Assembly (NCBI GenBank): GCA_963575745.1
Contig: CAUYUJ010020541.1
Span: forward strand, 86,001-150,000
Direction of reading: 5' to 3'
From: Prorocentrum cordatum
Taxonomy: Eukaryota; Sar; Dinophyceae; Prorocentrales; Prorocentraceae
Length of the DNA stretch: 64,000 nt
Both the position numbers and the translations under genes were made by a program. This document shows, piece after piece, positions 10,849-21,597 of this stretch (positions are counted from its first letter, which is position 1; the number at the start of each line of letters is the position of its first letter). The notes under the pieces are model-generated. The model was not told the DNA's origin. It saw only the letters and a list, made by a program, of their open reading frames with translations, and made no database searches.

Positions 10849-11234
10849 GGCGCCAGCGGTGAACCGTCTGCTCACGTCGGAAACCTCGTAGAGCTCCTCT
10901 CACTAGTAAGAGTGCATAGAATCGACACAGAATCGAAAAATGGAGATTTTTCGAAAATCTTGAAATTCGTTTTTTTCGATGTTCATATTCGCTCAGTTCC
11001 CGGAAGTCAACTCATGCAAAAATGCATCGAAAGGGCTGATCTGCTGTCAGAGAGAAGCTCATGTCAATGCTCGGCGTAAAAATCTGCTTTCTTAAAATAA
11101 ATGATCAAATATCTTTCAAAAAATCGCAAAACCATACAAAAGCTGCCACATTGTCCGTTGTGGTCGGGTCGAGCAACTAGCTCCACCCCGCGCCCGAATT
11201 TCTGCTCATCGATGCCGAAGAGCTGTACGAGGTA
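10847..11234 (-). repeat. A1 element with damaged cap
   Basis: CCAGCGGTGA (10,853-10,862) faces a shortened partner TCACGTCGG, so the cap arm is partly deleted. The body is normal A1, ending GAGCTGTACGAGGTA. Confidence 0.65.
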
Positions 11235-11380
11235 TGTTGAACCGACCAAAAGTCACCAAAACGTCCGTCGAGTTTTCCTTGCCAACTAGCTCTCAGGCGC
11301 TCCGGAATTACTCTTAAGCTTCGAGCAATAACTTGTAAGCGTCCAAAACCCGGATAGCGAAGCCAAACGCGGAACGCCGC
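11235..11380 (-). repeat. B distal fragment plus C start
   Basis: 11,235-11,336 is B (AACCGACCAAAAGTCACC to AATAACTTG). 11,337-11,380 is a C start (GTCCAAAACCCGGATAGC) cut at GCCGC. Confidence 0.6.
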
Positions 11381-12500
11381 ACTGGGCGCCGGCGGTAAAC
11401 CGTCAACCTTTCTTACCGCCGGGGGACTCGTAGAGCTTCCTGACAATATATAATGTGGGAAAGAATTTCAGAGAACGACTAGTTTTTCAGCCCAAGCGAT
11501 TTGGACCTCTTCAAGATGACTCTATCTAAACAAACGAACAGGTTTCTAATCGAGCTCGAGTATGAAACCGAGTTCAGACCTGAATGCGACAGGCGGACGC
11601 GTCTGATGTCTGCGGATCGATTCCTGTGATTACCAGTTCTGGAGCCACCCATACAGCCTCAGTTAAAAGCAGGAAACCGAGAGTACCTCTCAGAATGACT
11701 CGGACAGTACAACAGTTTCGCAGATCTCGTTCGAGCAGAAGACCGAGTTTCGAGCTCTCGATTCGACAAACGGATGCGCCTGATCTCTCGAAATCGATTC
11801 CTGTGACCAGCAGCACTGTAGCCCTTCCCCAGCACGATTTAAGTACAGAAAACCGAGAGCACTTATCAAGATGACTCGAACAATACCAATAGATTCGCGA
11901 ACCTAGCTCGGGGAGCAGGCCAAGTTCAGAGTTCTTGATTCAACAGACGAGCGCGTATGATAATTCTCAATCGATTTATGTGATTATCAGCTCTCTGGCT
12001 GCCCTACAGATCGAGTTAAGTACGAAAAACGGAGAGCGTCTGCTATAATGATTCGAATAATGCAAATAGGTTTGCGACCCTAGCTCGACGAGCAGACCGA
12101 GTTCGGATCTCTGCATTCAACAGGCGAACGCGCCTGATCATTCTGAACGCATTAGCTGTGCTAATCAGCTCTGTAGTTGTCCTGAAGCTCGAGTTATCTT
12201 GAGAAAACCGACAGCGCGTATCAAGATTACTCGAAACGGCCGTTCCCGCCTGCCTGCTTTTTGGCCTTCAAAGTTACCCGATCGAGCTGAGATCAAGATG
12301 GCGAGCGGAAATAAGATCAAATATCATGGGGAAAAAATGCTAGAGCTCTAACGAATGGTGAAATTTGGAGAACAAAATTTCCAACCGACCAAACGTCACC
12401 AAAAGGTCCGTCGAGATTTTTCTTGCCAACTAGCTCTCCAGCTTCCCGGAATTACTCTTAAGCTTCCAACAATGACTTGCCAAGGGAAGCTCTACGAGTT
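11381..12500 (-). repeat. B element, complete
   Basis: Cap arms 11,389-11,398 and 11,413-11,422; ends GGAAGCTCTACGAGTT at 12,500. Sister copy of 7,174-8,299. Confidence 0.8.
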
Positions 12501-12850
12501 ACGGGGATCTCTGCCAGGCTGCCTGAAACAATGCGCGGGACGCTGGAAACCTCGCAGGAGACGTTTACAGGGGCGCCGTTTACGATGCGTGGAGCCCTGC
12601 AAAGCGCGCAAGGAAGATCTGCCGGAGCCTGGAAGAACTGCCGAAGCTCTTCCGACTCTGCCGAAGCGCTTCGCGCACCCTGGAGCCACGCGCATTGGGA
12701 AACGCTAGGAAGCCACGCTCCCGGACCTGCTGCCGGTTCCGGCAAGTTCCTGCGGGGATCGTGGACCGGCGGAGCTGGGTGCGCCCTCCTCACCATCCAC
12801 CGCCGGCTTCTTCTCTGAAATCCTCAGCTCTCCAAGGAGCTATCCGGGAA
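12501..12850 (-). repeat. C element
   Basis: GC-rich body (GATGCGTGGAGCCCTGCAAAG, GCCGAAGCGCTTCGCGCACC) ending GCTATCCGGGAA. It abuts a second C copy head to tail. Confidence 0.7.
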
Positions 12851-13080
12851 AAACCCGGATAGCGAAGCCAAGCGCGGAACGCCGCACGGGGACCTCTGCC
12901 AGGCTGCCTCAAACGATGCGCGGGACGCTGGAAACCTCGCAGGAGACGCTTGCAGGGGCGCCGTTTACGATGCGTGGGGCCCTCAAAGCGCGCAAGGAAG
13001 ATCTGCCTAGGAGCCTCGAAGAACTGCCGAAGCTCTTCCGAAGCTCTGCCGCAGCGTCTCGCGCACTCTGGAGCACGCGT
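12851..13080 (-). repeat. C element, truncated
   Basis: Starts AACCCGGATAGCGAAGCC and is cut at ACGCGT by an A cap (native CGCGTATTGGG). Confidence 0.7.
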
Positions 13081-13450
13081 ACTGGCGCTGGCGGTGAACC
13101 GTCAACCTGGTCACCGCCGGGAACCTCGTAGAGCTCCGTTCACGCGTCAGAGTGCTCACAGTCGAAAGATAGAGCTTCTGGAAGCATTTCTGGAACAGGG
13201 GAAACAATGATTTTTTCGTGTCGACATGAAGATGGTTGCTCCAAGTGTTTTGATCGTAAAAGAGCGCCTACGGAGCTCATACCAAGACAGAGAAGCCCTC
13301 ATAGTCGTTTACAGGTGCGAAAAATCTGCTTTCTCAAAATGTATGGTCAAATATCTTTCAAAAAATCGCAAAACCACCCAAAAGTTACCTCTTTGTCCGT
13401 CCTTGCCGGGTCGGCCAACTAGCTCCATCCCGCGCCGGAATTCCTCTAGC
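13081..13450 (-). repeat. A2 element
   Basis: Cap CTGGCGGTGA (13,088-13,097) with TCACCGCCGG (13,111-13,120). The A2 body is recognised by CACGCGTCAGAGTGCTCA and GCTCCAAGTGTTTTGAT. It stops at TTCCTCTAGC. Confidence 0.7.
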
Positions 13451-13852
13451 CGTCGACCTCGACACCGCCGGGAACCTCGTAGAGCTCCTTTCACGCGTCA
13501 GAGTGCTCAGAGTCGAAAGAGACAGCTTCTGGAAGCATTTCTGGAAAAGAGGAAAAATTGATTTTTTCGTGTCGGCATGAAGATGGTTGCTCCAAGTGTT
13601 TTGATAGTAAAAGAGCGCCTACGGAGCTCATACTAAGACAGAGAAGCTCTCATAGTTGTTTACAGGTGCGAAAAATCTGCTTTCTCAAAATATATGGTCA
13701 AATATCTTTCAAAAAATCGCAAAACCACCCAAAAGTTACCACTTTGTCCGTCCTGGCCGGGTCGGCCAACTAGCTCCACCCCGCGCCGGAATTCCTCCAG
13801 CTCATCGATGACGAAGAGCTCTACGAGGTATGACGAAGAGCTCGACGAGGTA
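13451..13852 (-). repeat. A2 element, cap half-deleted
   Basis: Only the GTCGACC...CACCGCCGGG half of the cap remains. The body nearly repeats the previous copy, pointing to tandem duplication. The A terminus is doubled (GAGCTCTACGAGGTA, then GAGCTCGACGAGGTA). Confidence 0.7.
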
Positions 13853-13991
13853 TTGGGAAACGCTAGGAAGCCACGCCCCCGGATCCGCTGCCGGTTCCGA
13901 ATCGTGGACCGGCGGAGGTGGGCGTGTCCTCCTCACCACCATCGAGGGCTTCTTCTCTGAAACCCTCAGCTCTCCAAGGAGCTATCCGGGA
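13853..13991 (-). repeat. C element, distal part
   Basis: GGGAAACGCTAGGAAGCCACG to GCTATCCGGGAA, ending where a full C copy starts. Confidence 0.65.
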
Positions 13992-14381
13992 AAAACCCGG
14001 ATAGCGAAGCCAAGCGCGGAACGCCGCACGGGGACCTCTGCCGGGCCGCCTGAAACGATGCGCGGGACGCTGGCAACCTCGCAGGAGACGCTTGCAGGGG
14101 CGCCGTTTACGTTGCGTGGAGCCCTGCAAAGCGCGCAAGGAAGATCTGCCTAGGAGCCTGGAAGAACTGCCGAAGCTCTTCCGAAGCTCTGCCGAAGCGC
14201 TTCGCGCACCCTGGAGCCACGCGTATTGGGAAACGCTAGGAAGCCACGCTCCCGGACCTGCTGCCGGTTCAGGCGAGTTGCTCCGGCGATCGTGGACCGG
14301 CGGAGGTGGGCGTGTGCTCCTCACCACCCACCGCCGGCTTCTTATCTGAAACCCTCTGCTCTCCAAGGAGCTATCCGGGAA
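13992..14381 (-). repeat. C element, complete
   Basis: AACCCGGATAGC at one end and GCTATCCGGGAA at the other, 390 bp. Reference copy for family C. Confidence 0.75.
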
Positions 14382-15075
14382 CTTGCTCAGGGAAGCTCTA
14401 CGAGTTAGTTGCCACATTGTCCGCCTCGGCCAGCTGGGACAACTAGCTTCACTCCGCGCCGGAATTCCTCTAGCTCATCGATGCCGAAGAGCTCTACGAG
14501 GTACTAGCTCCACCCTGCGCCGGAATTCCTCTAGCTCATCGATGCCGAAGAGCTCTACGAGGTAGTCTCTATTACGGTCGCCGGAATTCCTTTACCTCAT
14601 CGATGCCGGAGAGCTCTGCGAGGTACTCCCTAGCGTCCAGCATCTAGGTAAGGGAAGCTCTACGAGTTAGTCCTCTAGCTCATCGATGCCGAAGAGCTCT
14701 ACGAGGTATGCCGAAGAGCTCTACGAGGTACAGCTCTGGGAAGCTCCCTTGCCGCGCTGCCGAAGCGCTGGCAGAAACGCTTCCATGCGTGCCTACTCGC
14801 GTGCGGGCACGCGTGGAAGCTTGCCGGAAACTCTCCCGGACTCGTTGCCGGGCCGAAAAAGCCGCTGCGAGGATCGTGGAGCGACGGAAAGGAGCTCCTG
14901 GCGGGCACCACCACCGTCCGGCTTCTAATCTTAAACTCCTTAGCTCTCAGCGAGATCTCCGGGAACTAGCTGCACCCCGCGCCGGAATTCCTCTAGCTCA
15001 TTGGTGTCGAAAAGCTCTACGAGGAATTACTCTTGAGCTTCCAGCAATAGCTTGCTAAGGGAAGCTCTACGAGTT
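14382..15075 (-). repeat. Cluster of solo A and B termini, with one D fragment
   Basis: A run of about nine element ends without bodies. B ends are near 14,382-14,408, 14,626-14,668 and 15,025-15,075. A ends are near 14,409-14,503, 14,504-14,564, 14,565-14,625, 14,669-14,708, 14,709-14,730 and 14,966-15,024. A D fragment lies at 14,731-14,965. Each end folds as a short hairpin. Confidence 0.7.
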
Positions 15076-15164
15076 ACCTCGTAGAGCTCTTCGCCAAGAT
15101 GAGCTAAGAGGAATTCAGGCACAGGGTGGTGCTAGAAGGCAGACCCGATCTTAAGAGACATTTT
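15074..15164 (+). repeat. First right-facing A terminus
   Basis: TACCTCGTAGAGCTCTTCG, then GATGAGCTAAGAGGAATTC, in the opposite orientation to everything on the left. It overlaps the last left-facing B end by the shared TA. Confidence 0.7.
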
Positions 15165-15430
15165 CTTTTTCCCGGAGAGCTCTCTGAGAGCGAGAAGGTT
15201 TAAGATTAGAAGCTGGGCGGTGGTGGTGCCGCCAGCAGCCCATCTCCGCCGGTCCACGATCCGTGCAGCGACTTGTAAATCGTCGCAGCGGATCCGGGAG
15301 AGCTTCCCGCAAGCGTGAACGCGTGCCTGCACGCGCGCAGGCACGCGTGGAAGCGCTCCTGGCAGCGCTTCAGAGACGCTGCACGGGAGCCCCCCAGAGC
15401 CCCAGAAGCGCTTCACGGGGGCGTCGGACG
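15165..15430 (+). repeat. D element, right-facing
   Basis: CCCGGAGAGCTCTCTGAGAGC start and a near-perfect central hairpin (ACGCGTGCCTG / CAGGCACGCGT, about 15,318-15,348). The far end is lost. Confidence 0.65.
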
Positions 15431-15639
15431 TTTAAATTATCCTGGCGACGTACCCAACCCGTGCGCAAAAGCGGGGCGCAAATAGTTTAGGATACTTTAT
15501 AAGGGGGCGATGACGAAGCGAGGGTTACATATGTCTGCAGACGGAATTCGGGAGACTCGCAGGACACTGGCTACAGAAAAAGAACTCGATAAAGCTGATG
15601 ATTTACAAGTCCTGAGCACTCCTAGCCACTTCGACAGCG
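15431..15639. other. Unassigned spacer
   Basis: About 200 bp not matching families A-D; no frame of note and no structure seen. Confidence 0.5.
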
Positions 15640-16735
15640 GGGATCACAGCAGGCCTCGGAATTGGCGATAGGTTCACAGATCGCAGCCCCGCAGGGATGG
15701 CGAGGTCTCATTTGAATCTGCCCGTGGCCCTTATTGTGCTGGGCCCCCCAGCAGGCCTCGGAAATGACGGCAGTTTCGCAGTTCGCAGCCCCCCAGGGAT
15801 GACGAGGTTGAATTTGAATCCGCGCGTGGCCCTCACTGGGCTGGGTCCCCCAGCAGGCCTCGAAAATGGCGACAGTTTCGCAGATCGCAGCCCCCCAGGG
15901 ATGGCGAGGTCTAATTTCAATCTGCGCGTGGCCCTCACTGTGCTGGGCCCCTCGAAAATGGCGACAGTTTCGCAGATCGCAGCCTCCCAGGGATGTCGCA
16001 GCCCCCCAGGGATGGCGAGGTCTAATTTCAATCCGCGCGTGGCCCTCACTGTGCTGGGCCCCCCAGCAGGCCTCGAAAATGGCGACAGTTTCGGAGATCG
16101 CAGCCCCCCAGGGACGGCGAGGTTTAATTTGAATCCGCGCGTGGCCCTCGCTGTGCTGGGCCCCCCAGCAGGCCCCGAACATAGCGACAGTTTCGCAGAT
16201 CGCGGCCCCCCAGGGATGGCGAGGTCTATTTTGAATCCGCGCGTGGCCCTCGCTGTGCTGGGCCCCCCAGCAGGCCTCGAAAATGGCGACAGTTTCGGAG
16301 ATCGCAGCCCCCCAGGGACGGCGAGGTATAATTTGAATCCGTCCGTGGCCCTCGCTGTGCTGGCCCCCCAGCATCGGAAATGGCAACAGTTTCACAGATC
16401 GCAGCCCCCCAGGGATGGCGAGGTCCAATTTGGATCCGCTCGTGGCCCTCACTCTGCTGGGCCCCCCAGCCGGCCTCGAAAATGGCGACAGTTTCGCAGA
16501 TCGCAGCCCCCCAGGGATGGCGAGGTATAATTTGAATTCGCCCGTGGCCCTCACTGTGCTGGCCCCCCAGCATCGGGAATGGCGACGGTTTCACAGATCG
16601 CAGCCCCCCGGGGATGGCGAGGTTTAATTTGGATCCGCCCGTGGCCCTCACTGTGCTGGGCCCCCCAACAAGCCTCGAAAATTGCAACAATTTCACAGAT
16701 CGCAGCCCCCCGCGGGCAAGACAGGAAGTGGCGGG
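15640..16735. repeat. Ten-copy minisatellite, unit about 102 bp
   Basis: The mark GATGGCGAGG or a close variant recurs near 15,693, 15,798, 15,899, 16,012, 16,115, 16,215, 16,317, 16,413, 16,515 and 16,612, i.e. every 96-113 bp. Units carry GCAGCCCCCCAGGGATGGC, GTGGCCCTCACTGTGCTGG and AATGGCGACAGTTTCGCAG. Because most units are 102 bp (34 codons) and lack stops, long frames stay open on both strands (about 277 and 310 residues). No start, terminus or known domain supports a gene. Confidence 0.85.
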
Positions 16736-17038
16736 AGGGGAAAAGGACGAAGGGCGGGAGAAGGGACGCGACCACACTGCTCCATTCAAAACGAATACCC
16801 AACCAAGGAGGGCCGGGAAGAAGAAGCCGGACGGTAGTGGTGCCCGCCAGCAGCCCATCTTCGCCGCTCCACGATCCTCGCAGCAACTCGCCCGTCCTGG
16901 CAGCGGGTCCGGGAGAGCTTCGGGGAAGCGTGAACGCGTGCCTGCACACGTGCAGGCACCCGTGGAAGCGTTCCTGGAGACTTTTCAGAAGCGCTGCAGG
17001 GGGGGCCCCAGAGCCCCAGAAGAGCTTCCCCAGAGCTT
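16736..17038 (+). repeat. D element after a short spacer
   Basis: A spacer to about 16,810, then D body (AAGCCGGACGGTAGTGGTGC, hairpin CGTGCCTGCACACGTGCAGG) truncated near 17,038. Confidence 0.6.
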
Positions 17039-17390
17039 CTGTTCCCGGATAGCTCCTTGGAGAGCTGAGGGTTTCAGATAAGAAGCCGGCGGTGGGTGTT
17101 GAGGAGCACACGCCCATCTCCGCCGGTCCACGATTCTCGCAGGAACTTGCCGGAGCTTGCAGCGGGTCCGGGAGCGTGGTTTCCTAGCGTTTCCCAATAC
17201 GCGTGGCTCCAGGGTGCGCGAAGCGCTTCGGCAGAGCTTCGGAAGAGCTTCGGCAGTTCTTCCAGGCTCCATGGCAGATCTTCCTTGCGCGCTTTGCGGG
17301 GCACCACGCATCGTAAACGGCGCCCCTGCAAGCGTCTCCTGCGAGGTTTCCAGCGTCCGGCGCATCGTTTCAGGCGGCCTGGCAGAGGTT
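17039..17390 (+). repeat. C element
   Basis: GTTCCCGGATAGCTCCTTGG start, with hairpin AGCTC...GAGAGCT. It carries the C body through GGCCTGGCAGAGG. Confidence 0.7.
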
Positions 17391-17743
17391 CCCGGATAGC
17401 TCCTTGGAGAGCTAAGGGTTTAAGATTAGAAGCCGGACGGTGGTGGTGCCCGCCAGGAGCTCCTCCACGGCGGTCCACGCTCGTCGCAGAAACTTGCCGG
17501 AACTTGCAGCGGGTCCGGGAGCGTGGCTTCCTAGCGTTTCCCAATACGCGTGGCTCCAGGGTGCGCGAAGCGCTTCGGCAGAGCTTCGGCAGAGCTTCGC
17601 CAGTGCTCGCAGGCTCCTAGGCGGATCTTCCTTGCGCGCTTTGCAGGGCCCCACGCAACGTAAACGCCGCCCCAGCAAGCGTCTCCTCCCAGGTTTCCAG
17701 CGTCCCGCGCATCGTTTCAGGCGGCCTGGCAGAGGTCCCCGTA
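17391..17743 (+). repeat. C element with D-like internal segment
   Basis: Starts as C, then shows the D-type GAAGCCGGACGGTGGTGGTG, then returns to C body to GGCAGAGGTCCCCGT. A C/D recombinant. Confidence 0.6.
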
Positions 17744-18934
17744 ACTCGTAGAGCTTCCCTTAGCAAGTTATAGCTGGAAGCTAAGAGTAATTCCGGCGCG
17801 CCCCAGAGCTAGTTGGCAAGAAAAATCTCGACGGAACTTTTGATGACTTTTGCTCGGTTGAAAATTTTGTTCTCGAAATATTCGTTAGAGCTCTAGTATT
17901 TTTTCCCATGATATTCGATCTTCTTCCCGCTCGCCATCTTGATCTCAGCATCGGGTAACTTTGAAGGCAAAAAAACACTGGCGGGAACGGCCGTTTCGAG
18001 TCATCTTGATACGCGCTGTCGGTTTTCTGAACATAACTCGAGCTCTAGGGCAGCTACAGAGCTGGTAAGCACAGCTTATGCATGCAGAATGATCAGGCGC
18101 GTTCGCCTGTTGAACCCAGAGGTATGAACTCGGTCTGTGAGCCGAGCTAGGTCCGGAAACCTGTTCGCATTATTCGAGTCATCTTGACAGACACTCTCGG
18201 TTTTCTGGTCTTAACTCGAGCTGTAAGACAGCTACAGAGCTGGCAAGCACATCTATCGCAGTCAGAATCATTAGGCGCGTTCGCATGTTAAATCTAGAGG
18301 TCTGATCTCGGTCTGCTAGCCAGCTAGGTCCGCAAACCTATTCGTATTATTTGGGTCATCTCGATAGATGCCCTCGGTTTTCTGCACTCAACTCGAGCAG
18401 CTACAGAGCTCGTACTCACAGAAATCAATTGGAAATCACCAGGCGCCTCTGTTCGTTGACTCGAGAGCACTAAACTTGGCCTGCTGCCCGAGCTAGGTTC
18501 GCAAAACTATTCGTATTGTTCGAGTCATCCTGAGAAGTGCTGTCGGTACTTCGTGCTGGGGGGAGGCTACAGTGCTGCTGGGGACAGCAATCGATTTAGA
18601 GACGTCAGTCGCATCCGCCTGCGGAGACCAGAGCGCGGAACTCGTCTGCTGCCTGAATTAGGTCTGCGAAACTGCTGTATTGTTGGAGTCATCCTGAGAG
18701 GTGCTGTCTGTTTTCTGCACTTAACTCGGGCTGTAGGGGGGCTGCAGGGTCGGTAATGATAGAAGTCGACTCGCAGACGTCAGACGCGTCCGCCTGTCGC
18801 ATTGAGAGGACACAAAATATTTACTATGAGTCGGAATGTTGGTAGGTCCTCGGTGTTCTCAACTTCGTCGAGCTGGAAGCTCTACGAGTCTCCCGGCGGT
18901 AACCAAGGTTGGCGGTTTACCGCCGGCGTCCAGT
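17744..18934 (+). repeat. B element, complete
   Basis: Starts AACTCGTAGAGCTTCCC. Runs through the distal tract and several 177-bp units to the cap arms 18,893-18,902 and 18,917-18,926, ending CCAGT. Confidence 0.8.
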
Positions 18935-19068
18935 GCGGCGTTCCGCGCTTGACTTCGCTATCCGGGTTTTGGACGCTTACAAGTTCTCGTGCGACGTTTC
19001 GCGCTTGGCTTCGCTATCCGGGTTTTGGACGCTTACAAGTGGGCTTGCCAGGAAGGCTTCCTGGTGTG
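18935..19068 (+). repeat. Two short C-end fragments
   Basis: GCTTGGCTTCGCTATCCGGG followed by TTTTGGACGCTTACAAG occurs twice in tandem. The joint shares GTGCGGCGTTCC with native C. Confidence 0.65.
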
Positions 19069-19116
19069 TAACTCGTAGAGCTTCCCTTAGCTAGTCATAG
19101 CTGGAAGCTAAGAGTA
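19069..19116 (+). repeat. Solo B terminus
   Basis: AACTCGTAGAGCTTCCC to GGAAGCTAAGAGTA; the B hairpin end alone. Confidence 0.7.
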
Positions 19117-19511
19117 CCTCGTAGATCTCTTCGTTATCGATGAGCTGGAGGAATTCGGGCGCGGGGTGGAGCTAGTTGGCCGACCCGACCAGAAAAGAAG
19201 ATGTGATAACTTTTCGTCGGTTTTGCTGAGATTTGAAAGATATTTGAAAATTCATTTTGAGGAAGCAGATTTTTACTCGGAGCATTGACATGTAAACTTT
19301 GTTCTCTGAGCAGCTCAGCCCTCTAGAGCGATTTTCAGTACCAGTTCACTCGGAGGAACCGACTTCATATTGACTCCGAAAAATCTCAACTTGGAGTTTT
19401 TGTAGAAAGCTCCGAGAAGCTCTCGATTTGATTCTGAACGTTCTCACGGATGCAGGAGCTCCACGAGGTTCCCGGCGATGACCAGGTTGGCGGTTCACCG
19501 CCGGCGCCAGT
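19115..19511 (+). repeat. A element, complete
   Basis: TACCTCGTAGATCTCTTCG start; cap arms CCGGCGATGA (19,472-19,481) and TCACCGCCGG (19,495-19,504). It has the GCTCAGCCCTCTAGAGC variant body also seen at 47,691-48,083. Confidence 0.75.
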
Positions 19512-20519
19512 AAATCCGGCGCGCTGGAGAGCTAGTTGGCAAGAAAAATCTCGACGGAACTTTTGATGACTTTTGCTCGGTTGAAAATTTCGTTATCGAA
19601 ATTTGAACATTCGTTAGAGCTCTAGTATTTTTTCCCGTGATATTCGATCTTATTTCCGCTCTCCATCTTGATCTCAGCTCGATCGGGTAACTTTGAAGGC
19701 CAAAAAGCACTCTGGCGGGAACGGCCGTTTCGAGTCATCTTGATACGCTGTCGGTTTTCTGAACATAACTCGAGCTCTAGGGCAGCTACCGAGCTGGTAA
19801 GCACAGCTAATGCATGCAGAATGATCAGGCGCGTTCCCCCGTTGAACCCAGAGGTCTGAACTCGGTCTGTCAGCCGAGCTAGGTCCGCAAACCTGTTTGT
19901 ATTATTCGAGTCAACTTGATACGCGTTGTCGGTATTTTCGACTTAACTCGAGCTGTAGGGCAGCTACAGTGCTGGTAAGCACTCGTATCGCACTCAGAAT
20001 GATCAGACGCGTTCGCCTGTTGAATCCATAGGTCTAAACTCGGTCTGCTAGCCGAGCTGGGTCCGCAAACCTATTCGTATTATTCGAGTCCACTTGATAC
20101 GCGTTGTCGGTATTTTCTACTTAACTCGAGCTGTAGGGCAGCTACAGCGCTGGTAAGCACACCTATCGCACTCATAATCATCAGGCGCGTTCGCCTGTTG
20201 AATCCAGAGCTCTGAACTCAGTCTGTTGCGCGATCCAGAATCACGAATTTGTTCGCATTCTTCCAGTCATCTTGAGAGCTACTGTCGGCGTTCTGCACTT
20301 AATTCGGGCTGTAGGAAGGTTGCAGGGCGGGTAATCACAGGAATCGATTCGGAGACATCAGACGCGTCCGTCTGTCGCATTCAGAGGTCTGAACTCGGTC
20401 TGAGTTCGGCTCAAAAACTATTCGTTCTCTGCAATTTTTTCCGACAGTATATGTTGTCAGGAAGCTCTACGAGTCCCCCGGCGGTAACAAAGGTTGACGG
20501 TTTACCGCCGGCGCCCAGT
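19512..20519 (+). repeat. B element lacking terminal hairpin
   Basis: Begins at AAATCCGGCGCGCTGG, just after where the B hairpin would end; cap arms 20,478-20,487 and 20,502-20,511. Confidence 0.75.
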
Positions 20520-20870
20520 GCCCTCTTTGCTTTCCGGGTTTTGGACGCTACCAACAACCTCGTAGAGCTCTTCGGCATCGACGAGGTAGAGGAATTCCGG
20601 CGCGGGGGGCCGACCCGGCCAGAAAGGACAAAGTGATAACGCTGCCCAGCGAGCTCGCTGAAGCTAAAGGGTTGAAGATTAGAAGCCGGACGGTTGTGGT
20701 GGCCGCCAGGAGCTCCTTCACGGCGGTCCACAGGCCTCGCAGCAACTCCGGCGGCCCGGCAGCGTGTCCGGGAGAGCTTCCGGCAAGCTTCCGCGTGCCT
20801 GCATGTGCAGGCACGCATGGGAGAGTTTCTGGCAGCGCTTCCGCAGCGCGCCAGGGGGCCCCGCAGGGCT
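20520..20870 (+). repeat. D and A fragments at the gene-region border
   Basis: D end (GGGTTTTGGACGCTACCAAC), A terminus (ACCTCGTAGAGCTCTTCGGC), then a D body that loses similarity near 20,870. This is the left edge of the repeat array before the gene block. Confidence 0.6.
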
Positions 20871-21597
20871 GGGGAGGCTCGTTTGTGCACCGTTTTGCCT
20901 GCGCCTGGTGGCGCCCTGGCTGCGCCCGATTGGGCGCGCCGACGCCTTGGGCCTCCTCATCCTCCGCCTCCTCCTCCTCCTTCTTCCTCCTCCTTCTCCT
21001 TCTCCCGCTCCTCTCCTCCTCCTCCTCCTCCTCCACCCCTCCTCCTCCTAAAGGATATGTCTAGCTTGAATATCAATGAAAAATACATGTCTGGCTCAGA
21101 GAAACGGAAGAGAATAAGACGGCTGATGGTGCCAAAAACCACACGGACAACGATGGACAACCACGGAAATTCAAAAGGGAGAGTCCCGATTGGCGGGAGG
21201 ACAGCAGACACATTGATGAAAAAGGAGCCGAGCGAATCCGTGTTTTTTCCTTTTCGTCCATCGGCATGCTTCGAGAGCCGAACGAAAAAACGGACCGTCC
21301 CTCTCGCGCCTGCTGCGCTGGTCCGCCTGGCCGCCCCCAGCCTGTAGCCTGCCCAGGCTACTGGAACTCGCGCCGCACCCGAGATATTCTCTCAAGTTCA
21401 CAGAAATTCAAGAGGTTCCAAGAGGAGTAGAGGAGTCTAGGATCCTTTGGAGATCGATGGGGCCGCTGAGAAATTCAGAATTGCTCAAGATTTCTTAGGC
21501 CCCAATCGTGGCCGTGGAGCTTGTTTTGGCCCTGGGAAGGGGGGGGAACGCTACGCTAACTACTGGCAGCCTTGCAACCTGTGGCCTAGTGGAAGGC
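20871..21597. other. Gene-poor sequence with a pyrimidine tract
   Basis: CTCCTC-type pyrimidine-rich tract at about 20,950-21,050 on the plus strand, then unique sequence. It may hold the last exon or 3' UTR of the minus-strand gene to the right; no coding frame is convincing. Confidence 0.4.

Noticed and set aside
15622-16554. 310-codon frame on the minus strand and 277-codon frame on plus
   Set aside because: Both come from a minisatellite whose unit is near a multiple of three. No start context, terminus or family match.
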